Below, in pieces: positions 43,780 to 52,397 of a DNA stretch of 64,000 nucleotides. The notes under the pieces are model-generated. The model worked only from the letters and a program-made list of their open reading frames with translations, did no database searches and was not told where the DNA came from. Positions within the stretch are counted from its first letter, which is position 1, and every line of letters begins with the position of its first letter. The DNA lies in contig NZ_JQHM01000014.1 of NCBI RefSeq assembly GCF_000749845.1, positions 18,520 through 82,519 on the forward strand. Reading direction: 5' to 3'. This stretch comes from Pectobacterium betavasculorum (GTDB lineage: Bacteria > Pseudomonadota > Gammaproteobacteria > Enterobacterales > Enterobacteriaceae). Position numbers and translations under genes: made by a program.

Positions 43780-44622
43780 TTAATCACCGCAAAAACAGGC
43801 CACCGCATCTTCGGTTGAATCGAACAGATCACCCTGGTTTGCGGCGAAGCGCGCCAGATCGGCATAGCTGGGACCGTCAATACGAAACCGTGTGCCACTG
43901 GCTTTGCTGGCCAGATTCAGTGATTCCATACGAATCCACCATATGGCGGCTTCCGGTCTGGCCTTGATGAGGGCCAGGCGCTGTCCTTGTGGCTTGAGGA
44001 AGCACAAATCACAGTTGCCTTCGAGTGTGCGGCCTTTCACGGTCAACAGTTCCAGATCGAAAGGCTGCGCCTGCCAGAACGCACTGACCTCGTATACGCT
44101 GATGTTTGCATCGGCCAATGGCATGCACATCATTTCATGGCTTGATTCCGTAGAGTGACCGCGCGCCCGGATTTTGGCGACACGCCGTTGCTCGTCGGCG
44201 CGGATGCCAATGAATTGATCCCATTCTGTCCAACCGAGACTGCGCAGGTATTTATGCATCGGCCGAATTTTCAGGCTGGTGGTGCAGCCGCGAGCAACAG
44301 GGTTGGGCAGGTATTGGCGTTTACGGATCAACGCCTCGAAAGGCTCACCCTGACGGCTGGCAGTCGTGAAATCGACCCGCTTGAACCCTGGTGCAGCATC
44401 CTGATATTCGAGCCAGTGGATAGGGGTTTTCCAGTGTGTGGCGCAGTCACGCACGAAGCGCAGGGTAGCTTCTACTTCTTTGCCCGTGTTGGCGAAGCAG
44501 ACTACGGTATCGGCAGGCAGGCCGCCGTTGGCCTGTAAAACGCGCCACAGCATATAGGCACTGGTGCGGCCACCGGAAAAACTGATGCAGGCCGGGGAGT
44601 CAATCTTGAACGGGTCGCGCAT
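43780..44622 (-). CDS. PP-loop ATPase, phosphoadenosine phosphosulfate reductase-like
   Basis: 280 residues. SFSGGRTSAYMLW (SGGxxS PP-loop, ~15-25), VVCFANTGKE, and ARGCTTSLKIRPMHKYL are the hallmarks of PAPS reductase-like proteins. Extra cysteines (CDLCFLKPQG, CFCGD at the very end) suggest a metal or Fe-S site. Such stand-alone genes occur in many phages and ICEs; the substrate is unknown and sulfate assimilation is not implied. No dnd-type partners are nearby. Confidence 0.82.
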   Translation of the reverse strand: MRDPFKIDSPACISFSGGRTSAYMLWRVLQANGGLPADTVVCFANTGKEVEATLRFVRDCATHWKTPIHWLEYQDAAPGFKRVDFTTASRQGEPFEALIRKRQYLPNPVARGCTTSLKIRPMHKYLRSLGWTEWDQFIGIRADEQRRVAKIRARGHSTESSHEMMCMPLADANISVYEVSAFWQAQPFDLELLTVKGRTLEGNCDLCFLKPQGQRLALIKARPEAAIWWIRMESLNLASKASGTRFRIDGPSYADLARFAANQGDLFDSTEDAVACFCGD

Positions 44623-44715
44623 GTGGGCGTCTCCGGAGTATCGCTGGTGGAATGGCCTGTAGTGGGCTGAGACGAATGCGTGTCAGCGGTGGAGGTGCTG
44701 GCGCGAGAGGAAAGA

Positions 44716-44733
44716 AGCCCCCATGAGGGGGCT
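44716..44733 (-). terminator. Short GC hairpin between small gene remnant and PP-loop gene
   Basis: AGCCCCC (44716-44722) pairs with GGGGGCT (44727-44733), 4-base loop, followed on the minus strand by UCUUUCC. Likely terminator of the 44748-44940 gene. Confidence 0.65.
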
Positions 44734-44747
44734 ATGGAGGACGAGGC

Positions 44748-44940
44748 TCAGTTGCTATCGGGGCTTGTCGCGACAACTTGCAGGAAAATCTGTGTTGCGG
44801 TAGCGGACACTTCGAGATCACCAGCACCATCCAGGATGCCGGTAAACACCCTGATCCTTGACCAGGATGATGCGGCACTGATTGGCAACAGCTTCGGCGA
44901 TGACGGGCCGCAATTCGGCTCCTTTGAAGCGTAAAGTCAT
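44748..44940 (-). pseudogene. Small ICE gene with apparent frameshift
   Basis: ATG at 44940 (AGGAG upstream) reads MTLRFKGAELRPVIAEAVAN then QCRIILVKDQGV. The sense then continues in another frame as FTGILDGAGDLEVSATATQ then IFLQVVATSPDSN and TGA at 44750-44748. The shift falls near 44850 (CAGGGTGTTTACC on minus). The two halves together would give ~64 residues. Unknown function. Confidence 0.55.
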
Positions 44941-45088
44941 ACACGTTACTCCTGAGAGGATGGTATGCCGGGCAACACAGTGAAGAAGTGTTGTCCGGGG
45001 CGGGGGATTGGTGCGTATCCCAGTCGAGGTGCGATAAGTAAACGATGCTGGTCAGATAACCCATCGTATAGACGGGTTGTCTGTAGCG

Positions 45089-45886
45089 TCATGACTTGCG
45101 TCGCAGCGGCTTTTGAATGGTGCGCACACGTATGCGACGCCAACTGCCATCGTCGATCAGCCTGAACAGTACGTCTCCGAGGGTATCGAAGAACACACCG
45201 TCAACTCGTTCAACCAACTCTCCATCGTGGCTCAGCACTACGGCATAGAGGTCATCGGCGCGTTCGTATTGCACAGTGACGCGGCCATTGAATTTCGCCG
45301 TGTTGGTGTTGAAGCTGATAGCCGGTGGTGTAGCGATGATGTCCTTGGGCAGCGGATCGACCCAGGTGAAATCTCGCGCGCCCGCATCAACCAGCAGGTG
45401 CGTAATCCGACGAAAACCATCCGGTGCCGGCAGCTCCTCCAGTTGCCTGATCAGTTCCTGTAACTCCGGGCAGCGGGGTTGCGGGATCGGAAGCTTGGCG
45501 GGGGCGGAGCCGAGGACATACGTCTGGAGCTTGTAGGGCTTGCCATCAGCGGTGTATTCGGTGCGCTCTTCGGGAGTGTCTGCGCGAAGACCGTCGAAGC
45601 GATGCCGTGCGTAGGGTTCGACCTGCACCTTGGCTCCTTCGTCTGGATCTTCGGTCACGAGCGTCCGGTCAAGCACGGCGAACTCGATTCGACCCGTCTT
45701 GACGACAATGGCATCCTCCGTCCTGGCGATGATCTTTCCTTCAAAAGGCTTGGGATCAATGTGAAAGCCCAGTGTCGAAACCTTGGGCTGGCCGTCAAAA
45801 ATGTTGAACCTGAAACTGCGGGCATTGGAAGGAACGTGGTCACGCACCAATGACTGCATCTGATTGCGAATGGTTTGATGATCCAT
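45089..45886 (-). CDS. ICE-conserved hypothetical protein
   Basis: 265 residues, soluble. Segments: MQSLVRDHVPSNARSFRFNIF, KIIARTEDAIVVKTGRIEFAVLDR and a C-terminal VTVQYERADDLYAVVLSHDGEL...DDGSWRRIRVRTIQKPLRRKS. The first part is reminiscent of KfrB/zeta-type plasmid proteins (inference, weak). I do not recognise it firmly. GGAG precedes the ATG, right after a U-run. Confidence 0.7.
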   Translation of the reverse strand: MDHQTIRNQMQSLVRDHVPSNARSFRFNIFDGQPKVSTLGFHIDPKPFEGKIIARTEDAIVVKTGRIEFAVLDRTLVTEDPDEGAKVQVEPYARHRFDGLRADTPEERTEYTADGKPYKLQTYVLGSAPAKLPIPQPRCPELQELIRQLEELPAPDGFRRITHLLVDAGARDFTWVDPLPKDIIATPPAISFNTNTAKFNGRVTVQYERADDLYAVVLSHDGELVERVDGVFFDTLGDVLFRLIDDGSWRRIRVRTIQKPLRRKS

Positions 45887-45898
45887 GGGAAAGTCTCC

Positions 45899-45937
45899 AA
45901 AAAAAGGAGCTCCCCAGCCACAAGGGAGGAAAGCCCC
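45899..45937 (-). promoter_or_regulatory. Terminator-like leader abutting the SD of 45089-45886
   Basis: On the minus strand CTCCC (45928-45924) pairs with GGGAG; GGGGAGCTCC follows, then seven U residues (45905-45899), then immediately GGAG and ATG at 45886. Same order (stem, U-run, GGAG, ATG) as at the helicase gene. Confidence 0.55.
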
Positions 45938-46119
45938 TATGGGTGGAATGAGAAAATAACGAAAGCCAACACACCGTCGGCGTGTCGCAGTCTTGATGGC
46001 CTTGACTGCCTGGGATGTTGCCAGCTACACCGGCGAACATGTATTCAGCATGACGTGGCAACGGTGCGTGTGTGTGGAACAACACGCATCAGGAAGTGCC
46101 CGTATTGGTTAGCGCGATG

Positions 46120-47549
46120 TCACCCAGGTGTCTGCAATGCCTGGAGCAGACGCTGACCCAGCCAGGCTACGCATGGTACGGCCATAGAATTGCCGATCGC
46201 TTTGTAGCGGGGGGTATCAGCAGCAGGTTTGCCGCCGCGATATGGCACCAGCGTCCAGCCATCCGGCATGCCCTGCAAGCGTTCGCATTCGACGGGCATT
46301 AGCCGCCTGACCCTCCATTGCTGCCAGTTTTCTCCATCATGCTCAAGCGGCGTGTAATGGAAGTGCGCGTCAGACGGGGTGACGCTGAACACGGTTGGCA
46401 TGCCCTGACCGGGCTTTCCGCCGCTGGCGAGCAGCGTGCCAGCGATCTGGCCGTGACCCGATTCCAGGCGCAGTTCGCCACGCCCGTTCTGTGCAAAGGC
46501 GATGGCAGGCCAGGCCCTGGTCCGCAATGTCGGGGTGACGTCTTTCACGGCATCCGCGCCATAGTCCTGAGCGGTAAAGGCCATCATCGGGATACCTTTG
46601 TTGGCACCATCTTCCCTGTAGTCTTTGCCATGCGTTGCCGGGTTCAGTGTATGGCTGAGGGGGCCTGCCATCGACTGCACCAGGAAGTTCTCGGTGCAGA
46701 TGTCATGTTTTGAACCGGCTGCCATCAGGCAGGCCGCCACGTTGACTGGCCCTGTACCGCCAGCGAAACTGAATGTCGTGACCACCTTGTCATAGGGGCT
46801 CAGTCCGGCATAGTCGCTTGCTGTCGCAGGGCCTGCTCCAGCAGCGCGGGCAGCTTCTTGCCACGGCGAGCTGCCCGCTGAAGAATTCCCGCGCACGCTG
46901 TCGCGCTCAAAAAGTACTTCGCAGGGATCGAGGTCGTCTCGACCACTTGCCACAAGAAACACGCGCTTGCGACGCTGGGCGACACCGAAATATTGGGCAT
47001 CGAGAACCCGCCACGCAATGCGCCGGTGGGGTCCAGACACGTGACCTGCGTGCGCCCATTTGGACCCTGTGGTTTGAGCGCATGGCTTTCTCCGGCCAGT
47101 GCGCCCAGCAGGCAACCAAAGGCGTTAGGTCGATCACTGAGCACGCCGGGGACGTTTTCCCAGACGAGCGTGGCGGGGGGCTGATGGTTTTTGAGACGGA
47201 TTTGGTCGATGACATTGGCAAGCTCCACGTAGCTGAGGGTTAAGGCACCACGAGGGTCGCTCAGTCCCCGTCGTGCGCCGGCAATGCTGAACGCCTGGCA
47301 AGGTGTCCCGCCAACCAGAATATCTGGGGCGATGACCTCGCCAGCGTGTACCTGGTTGGCGATGCGCGTCATGTCGCCGAGGTTGGGCACATGGGGGTAG
47401 CGGTGTGCGAGCACGGCACACGGGAAAGGGTCGATTTCCGAAAACCAGGCGGCTTTCATACCAAGTGGTTCCCAGGCGAGGCTGACTGCCTCGATGCCAC
47501 TGCAGACGCTGCCGAATTGCAGTACATGGGGTGTAGGTTGCATGTTCAT
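46120..47549 (-). pseudogene. DNA (cytosine-5) methyltransferase, frameshifted
   Basis: ATG at 47549 (GGAG upstream). The first frame carries motif I FGSVCSGIEAVSLAW, catalytic GGTPCQAFSIAG (motif IV) and WENVPGV (motif VI). Near 47061-47070 the reading passes to another frame, which continues SKWAHAGHVSGPHRRIAW, then FGVAQRRKRVFLV (motif VIII) and YKAIGNSMAVPC (motif X) to 46120. Restoring one base would give one ~476-residue Dcm-type enzyme. As written, neither half has all catalytic and target-recognition parts. Confidence 0.8.
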
Positions 47550-47567
47550 GGGGTCTCCTGTTTTTTG

Positions 47568-47588
47568 GTTCAGGGCCATAGGCCCAAC
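47568..47588 (-). promoter_or_regulatory. Leader hairpin of the cytosine methyltransferase gene
   Basis: GTT..GGGCC TAT GGCCC..AAC on the minus strand, 19 bases upstream of the ATG and 8 upstream of AGGAG. Confidence 0.45.
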
Positions 47589-48071
47589 CGTGTGTGTCGT
47601 AAATCAGGAGAAAAAGTGTCGGGGACCTGCTGGCCTCCGACTTGGTAGGAATAAACCACCTGTGGGCTGGTTCAGGATGTGGTCGTCGTCAAAACCGTTC
47701 GCTGTCGCAGCAATCGCACCCGGCCGTTATCGTGGTTGTGGCCGGAATCCTCTGGCATGTATCCACACACAAAGGGAGCCCAGTTTTTCGCCGTTGGGCG
47801 CGGCAACGAATACCGTCATCCCCGAAGGGTTTCCTGATGTCTGGCCTCTCAAACAAAGCATCAGGAAACCCTTCAAGGAAGGCGGAAGTACCGGAGAAGA
47901 GGGAAAGCGTCTGGTGCGATCCGTGGACGAGTTGCCCTCTGCCTCGCTGCCGGAGCATAGCGAAGTGCGCACTGTTTAGTAGAAGGCTTGGTGCGCGGGG
48001 ATTCCCGCATGGGCGCGGGGGGAGCCATGTCATCACTGAAGATGTGGCATGGCTTTTGGGTTCAGGGCGGT
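47589..48071. other. Long intergenic region with a 16-bp inverted repeat
   Basis: About 480 bp between topB and the methyltransferase gene with no credible gene on either strand. GAAGGGTTTCCTGATG (47824-47839) and CATCAGGAAACCCTTC (47859-47874) are perfect inverted copies 19 bp apart. Shorter pairs flank it (GTCGG/CCGAC near 47617-47640). Candidate for regulatory RNA, promoter or oriT. Confidence 0.55.
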
Positions 48072-50084
48072 TCAGGATGCCCGTGTGCTACTGTTACGTT
48101 TGCGCGGCATAGCACGTTTGTGTTTGCCGTTGTCGATAGGCTGAGAGCCTTTGCAGTCAGGATAGCGAGGGCAAGACCAGAATGGCCCGCTTTTGCCAGT
48201 ACGCTGACGCATAGCGGTGCCGCATTCTGGGCATGCAGGTCCCTGTGGCACCTTGATAGACAGCGATGCTCCTCGATACTGCTGTACCAACTGCGTAATC
48301 CAGGCTGACTGCTTGTCGATGAAGACATCAAGAGTGAGCTGACCGGCTTCGATCATGTCTAGCGCCTGTTCCCAGATGGCGGTCATGCCGGGGTCGGCAA
48401 TGGCACCGGGAACGGCGTCGATGAGTGTGAAGGCCGCATCGGAGGCACGTACCGAACGGCCTTTCTTCTGCAGGTAGCCACGGTCAAGCAATCCTTTGAT
48501 GATATTGGCGCGAGTCGCCTCAGTGCCGATACCCGTGGTGTCCTTCAGCTTTTGCTTCAGGCGTGGATCGGCAACCAATTTAGCAACGCCCTTCATCGCT
48601 TTGACCAGTTCGCCCTGGGTATAAGGACGTGGCGGCGATGTCTTGAGCGCTTTGCAGTCGATTCCAGTGATCTGGCAAGACAAACCTTCATGCAGCGCTG
48701 GCAGAACCTGGCTGCGCGGAGTGATCTCGCCATCATCGTCTGGCCTGGGCTCAGCGAGCACCTGCCGCCACCCGATGACGACGACCTGCTTGCCGACAGC
48801 CTGTAGCGTTTCACCCGTACAGGATAAGCGTGCAGTGGTGCGGTCAAACTCATGTTGCGGCAGAAACTGCGCCAGATAGTGGGCACGGATCAGCATATAG
48901 ACTGCCCGTTCCTTGTCACTCATTGCCTTAAGGTTGACGGGTTCGAGTGTGGGGATGATGCCGTGGTGCGCCGTGACTTTGCTGTCGTTCCAGGCACGTG
49001 ATCGCTGATTGCGGTCTAGCTGGTCAACGATCGGCCTCAGGCCTGGATCGGTCTTGAGAAGGCTGTCGAGTACTGTAGGCACTTCGGCGAACATGCTTTC
49101 AGGCAGGTAGCCGGAGTCTGAGCGCGGGTATGTCGTGGCTTTGTGAGTCTCGTACAGTGCCTGGGCGATTTCCAGGGTTTCCTGCACATCCAGGCCCAGT
49201 TGCTTGGAACAGATTTCCTGCAGTGTACCCAGATCGAAGGGTAACGGTGCGCCTTCACGCAGGCGTTCCGTCTCGACAGACGTGACCTGTGCGCTGCCAG
49301 CAATACGCATGCGTTCGGCCGCTTGTCGGGCTATGGGCTCCTGCAGACAACGGTCCGCATCGTCTGTTGCTGTATCTGGTGCCAGCCAGCCTGCAGTGAA
49401 AGATTGACCTGCGCTTGATAGCACGGTCTCGACTGTCCAGAACGGCACTGAGACAAAGCGAGCGATCTCGCGGTCGCGATCGACAACCAGTTTCAGCGTT
49501 GGGGTTTGTACCCGGCCAACGGAGAGTACGCCGTCGTAACCGGCCTGTCGCCCCATGACGGTGAACAGGCGACTGAGGTTCATGCCGATCAGCCAGTCTG
49601 CGCGGGAGCGGGCCAGGGCCGAGAAGTACATCGGCAGGGTTTCGCTTGATGGCCTGAGTGTTGCCAGTGCTTTGCGGATCGACGCGTCATTGAGTGCCGA
49701 TAACCAGAGCCTCTGGATAGGGCCGCGATAACCGCACAGTTCGATGATCTCGCGTGCGATCAACTCGCCTTCCCGGTCAGCATCCGTTGCGATGACCAGT
49801 TCGCTGGCCTTGCTCAGAAGGTCTTTGACGACGTTGAACTGCGAGGCGGTCTTGGATTTGACGTCGACGCGCCAGCGCTCGGGGATAATGGGCAATTGCT
49901 CGATAGACCAGCGTTTGTACTGCTCGCCATAGGCATCGGGCGGTGCTGCTTCAACGAGATGACCGATGCACCAGGTTATGGTGATACCTGAACCGGTGAG
50001 GCAACCCTTGCCTTGTTGGGTAGCCCCCAGTACACGTCCGATATCTTTGCCCTGGGAGGGCTTCTCGCACAGAAATAGCTTCAT
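48072..50084 (-). CDS. topB: DNA topoisomerase III
   Basis: 670 residues. Toprim domain: MKLFLCEKPSQGKDI start and DADREGE (101-107). SVGRVQTPTL (~188-197). Catalytic tyrosine in TTYPRSDSGYLPE (Tyr ~319). C-terminal four-Cys zinc ribbon CPECGTAMRQRTG...CPRYPDCKGS. Full length for plasmid/ICE-type TopB; decatenates replication or transfer intermediates. Its ATG lies directly after a 16-bp stem-loop and lacks a free SD. Confidence 0.95.
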   Translation of the reverse strand: MKLFLCEKPSQGKDIGRVLGATQQGKGCLTGSGITITWCIGHLVEAAPPDAYGEQYKRWSIEQLPIIPERWRVDVKSKTASQFNVVKDLLSKASELVIATDADREGELIAREIIELCGYRGPIQRLWLSALNDASIRKALATLRPSSETLPMYFSALARSRADWLIGMNLSRLFTVMGRQAGYDGVLSVGRVQTPTLKLVVDRDREIARFVSVPFWTVETVLSSAGQSFTAGWLAPDTATDDADRCLQEPIARQAAERMRIAGSAQVTSVETERLREGAPLPFDLGTLQEICSKQLGLDVQETLEIAQALYETHKATTYPRSDSGYLPESMFAEVPTVLDSLLKTDPGLRPIVDQLDRNQRSRAWNDSKVTAHHGIIPTLEPVNLKAMSDKERAVYMLIRAHYLAQFLPQHEFDRTTARLSCTGETLQAVGKQVVVIGWRQVLAEPRPDDDGEITPRSQVLPALHEGLSCQITGIDCKALKTSPPRPYTQGELVKAMKGVAKLVADPRLKQKLKDTTGIGTEATRANIIKGLLDRGYLQKKGRSVRASDAAFTLIDAVPGAIADPGMTAIWEQALDMIEAGQLTLDVFIDKQSAWITQLVQQYRGASLSIKVPQGPACPECGTAMRQRTGKSGPFWSCPRYPDCKGSQPIDNGKHKRAMPRKRNSSTRAS

Positions 50085-50125
50085 GGAATACTCGACGGCA
50101 CGTGAATCATGCCGTCGAGTATTCC
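50085..50125 (-). promoter_or_regulatory. 16-bp stem-loop abutting the topB start codon
   Basis: GGAATACTCGACGGCA (50085-50100) is the exact inverse of TGCCGTCGAGTATTCC (50110-50125), 9-base loop. The inner edge touches the topB ATG (50084). The only SD-like bases, GAG, are inside the stem. Confidence 0.85.
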
Positions 50126-50278
50126 CGGCTGGAGATTTTAAAGTTATAAAGAATACGGATTACGAGCCAACGTATTCGATTTTCCCATCTGATATGCCAA
50201 TCTGAGCGTGAGAAACGCAATAGACATCAGTGGAATAGGGGACGACCACTGTCTGGGATCGTCCCGAAGTGCGATGTG

Positions 50279-50679
50279 TTACTCGGCCGATGGCCCCGGA
50301 TCTGCTGACCCTGACTTGGGGCTCAGGGTGATGGCCTCGATTCGGTAAGGGAGGATGCCAACGCCGCGTGCATTGACCCGGTAAGTCGTGCGCGGGTTGT
50401 TGTTCTCATCGGTCCAGTCGTCGCGCTCCACACGTCCGCCAACCACGACCCGCATGCCTTTCTGGAACAGTCCAGCAATTGCTCCGCGTCACGATGCCAC
50501 CAGTCAACTGGCCGCCAGAAGCCGCCGCGATCTTCAAAGGCACCGCTCTTGCCGGGGACGGGGTTGTCGAAGTAGACGTTCAGGCGCAGCACCCGACGTG
50601 GTTCTTCGTTACCGTTGGGATATTCGTGGAACTCTGGCGCAGAGCCGATATTTCCCTCGCCGCTGAAATGTGTACTCAT
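50279..50679 (-). pseudogene. ssb: Single-stranded DNA-binding protein, frameshifted
   Basis: The first frame reads MSTHFSGEGNIGSAPEFHEY, LRLNVYFDNP, GGFWRPVDWWHRDAEQL. After a shift near 50476-50482 the sense continues LFQKGMRVVVGGRVERDDWT, NPRTTYRVNARGVGILPYRI and ends SADPGPSAE. One missing base (TTGC for TTGGC) explains it. Plasmid/ICE-type SSB of ~133 residues if repaired; as read, the second half of the OB fold is lost. Confidence 0.8.
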
Positions 50680-50740
50680 ATGGATGACTCCTGCTTGATG
50701 TGAAAGGCCCGCACTGGAAAGACAATGCAGGCGGAAACCG

Positions 50741-51301
50741 TCAACGGCGTTGTACCGATGCCGGATATTTCATGCGGTCTTCACCTGGATGTGGCTGGCT
50801 CAGATCTGCCTGATGGCCTGTCCGGCGCAGATAAACTTCGTCGGCATGAACCAGTTTGCTGGCGCAGTCCCTGGCCTGGCGTGTGAGTGTGTGCAACAGG
50901 CTAATCTGCATGTTCAGCACGGCTCGCTGGACTTCCATTGCATGTAAATCGCTGATGAGTCCGAGTGGCGTGGCCGGGTTGACCATCACCTCTTGCCACA
51001 GGGCCACGCCCATGCTGCTGCGGTCGAGGTTGCGCCAGCGCAGGAAAGTGGTGCCTGCGCCAGTGGTTTGCTGGGCCAGTTGCGTCGGTAGCAGGTTGAA
51101 GGGATGGCTGCGTGCCTGCGCCAGAACCTGCCGCTGCGCCAGCACGATCAGGTCGTCGCGCAGTGCCTCGCATTGGCTGGCCCAGACTTCGAGTGCCCCT
51201 TTACCTTTAAAAGGTTTTAAAAGGCCTTTTAGGTAGCCTGCATGTTCCAACTGCTGGAAGGTGGTCTGTTCCAGCATGGTGAAACGTGTCGATGCGCTCA
51301 T
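50741..51301 (-). CDS. DUF3158-family ICE protein
   Basis: 186 residues, helical, with LEHAGYLKGLLKPFKGKGAL and TTFLRWRNLDRSSMGVALW, matching DUF3158. It always neighbours PFL_4669 in this element class and overlaps it by 4 bases (ATGA). Function unknown. Confidence 0.83.
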   Translation of the reverse strand: MSASTRFTMLEQTTFQQLEHAGYLKGLLKPFKGKGALEVWASQCEALRDDLIVLAQRQVLAQARSHPFNLLPTQLAQQTTGAGTTFLRWRNLDRSSMGVALWQEVMVNPATPLGLISDLHAMEVQRAVLNMQISLLHTLTRQARDCASKLVHADEVYLRRTGHQADLSQPHPGEDRMKYPASVQRR

Positions 51302-52116
51302 GCGTGGTCATCCTCGCTATTTTGTGTACCTTCGGTTGGCTTTTCGCTGGCGCTGGCAGGGGCATCCGCAGGCTCGTCTTCGTGTGAGGGTGTTTGATTC
51401 GTGGTGCCTGAGTGCGCCATATGCGTTTGTCCACGCCGGATCAAAGGTGGTGCGAAGCGTGAACGGCGCGCGCCTTCGAGTACGTCCTGCGGCAGTTCTC
51501 CGAACTTTTCTACTGCGGCACGGGCTGCGGCATTGTTGGCGGCAAAGTCGTCACGCTGGGTGCCGGAGTAGCGGTATTGCTGTGCCAGACTGAAGAGACT
51601 GCGCAGGGCATGGGCACCGTCGTTAAGCCAGCGTTCGAGAGTTGATCGGTCGATCAATGCGGTGTGGTGGGCCAGGATCAGGCGGCGGGCAAGATCGTCG
51701 TAGTCGGCCAGTAAATAGACCGCCATAAAGCCCAGTTGCGAGGAGACGAACAGTGGCAGCTTGACGGGTTGCACATTCATGTTTTCTCCAAGGCTTAGCG
51801 CGGACGGTACGTCTGCCAGTGCCTGATCCACTTGTTGGCGCAAGCTCTGGAGCTGTTCTTTGGTGAGCGCCAGCTTGTCTTCGATGCGCAACATCCACCA
51901 GTCAGAGTAGGGGTCGTCCTGCTCGGCCCCGCGCTTGAGCTTGTTCATGATGGAGACAAATCCGTTCAAGCCGACGATGCCGGGTTTGCCTTCTGCGGCT
52001 GCGCGTCCGTGCCAGATACGCGATGCGTGGTGAGTGTGCAGGGTCAGTGACATCGCACTGCGCAATGACCCCAGGTTCAATTGCAAGGATTCAGTGGCAT
52101 TGTTTTCGTGGGCCAT
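51298..52116 (-). CDS. ICE protein, PFL_4669 family (TIGR03761)
   Basis: 272 residues. SLTLHTHHASRIWHGR, GKPGIVGLNGFVSIMNKLKR and YSDWWMLRIEDKL are characteristic of PFL_4669. The C-terminal ~50 residues are polar and disordered. Part of the replication/maintenance block; function unknown. ATG has GGAG nearby; two CTATACCC palindromes lie upstream. Confidence 0.87.
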   Translation of the reverse strand: MAHENNATESLQLNLGSLRSAMSLTLHTHHASRIWHGRAAAEGKPGIVGLNGFVSIMNKLKRGAEQDDPYSDWWMLRIEDKLALTKEQLQSLRQQVDQALADVPSALSLGENMNVQPVKLPLFVSSQLGFMAVYLLADYDDLARRLILAHHTALIDRSTLERWLNDGAHALRSLFSLAQQYRYSGTQRDDFAANNAAARAAVEKFGELPQDVLEGARRSRFAPPLIRRGQTHMAHSGTTNQTPSHEDEPADAPASASEKPTEGTQNSEDDHA

Positions 52117-52226
52117 GATGATGACTCTCCGTAGTGAAATGAATCGTCAGCTTCGGCTGCAATGGGAAGGCCGTCAGTCATGAAACCGCACTGCTGGTCA
52201 GCCTGTTTTGCGAAGCAACGGATGCC

Positions 52227-52395
52227 TCGTGCTGGAAGGGTGTGTGTACAGCTATACCCGGGGTATAGGCGACGGTGGACGTCAGTGGACGATGCATGGC
52301 TATTTCTGCATGAGTTGTGTGTATCTCGTCTGGAAGGCTATGTATGCAGCTATACCCAGGGTATAGACGACTATGGATGATTGTGGACATGTCGA
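52227..52395. repeat. Two ~65-bp direct repeats each holding a CTATACCC palindrome
   Basis: Copy 1 spans about 52227-52291 with CTATACCC-g-GGGTATAG at 52253-52269; copy 2 about 52325-52395 with CTATACCC-a-GGGTATAG at 52350-52366. Flanks agree too (CTCGT.CTGGAAGG upstream; CGAC...TGGA downstream). The repeats lie in the 280-bp gap between the STY4528-type and PFL_4669 genes. Confidence 0.75.
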
Positions 52396-52397
52396 AT

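Noticed and set aside
47494..47979. 161-codon plus-strand frame over the gene-free block before topB
   Set aside because: Composition and residue mix do not look like protein, it overlaps the methyltransferase start region, and no SD is present.
51196..51235. Repeated TTTAAAAGG/CCTTTTA words in the DUF3158 gene
   Set aside because: Explained by the Leu-Lys-Gly-rich coding sequence (YLKGLLKPFKGKG); no regularity beyond that.
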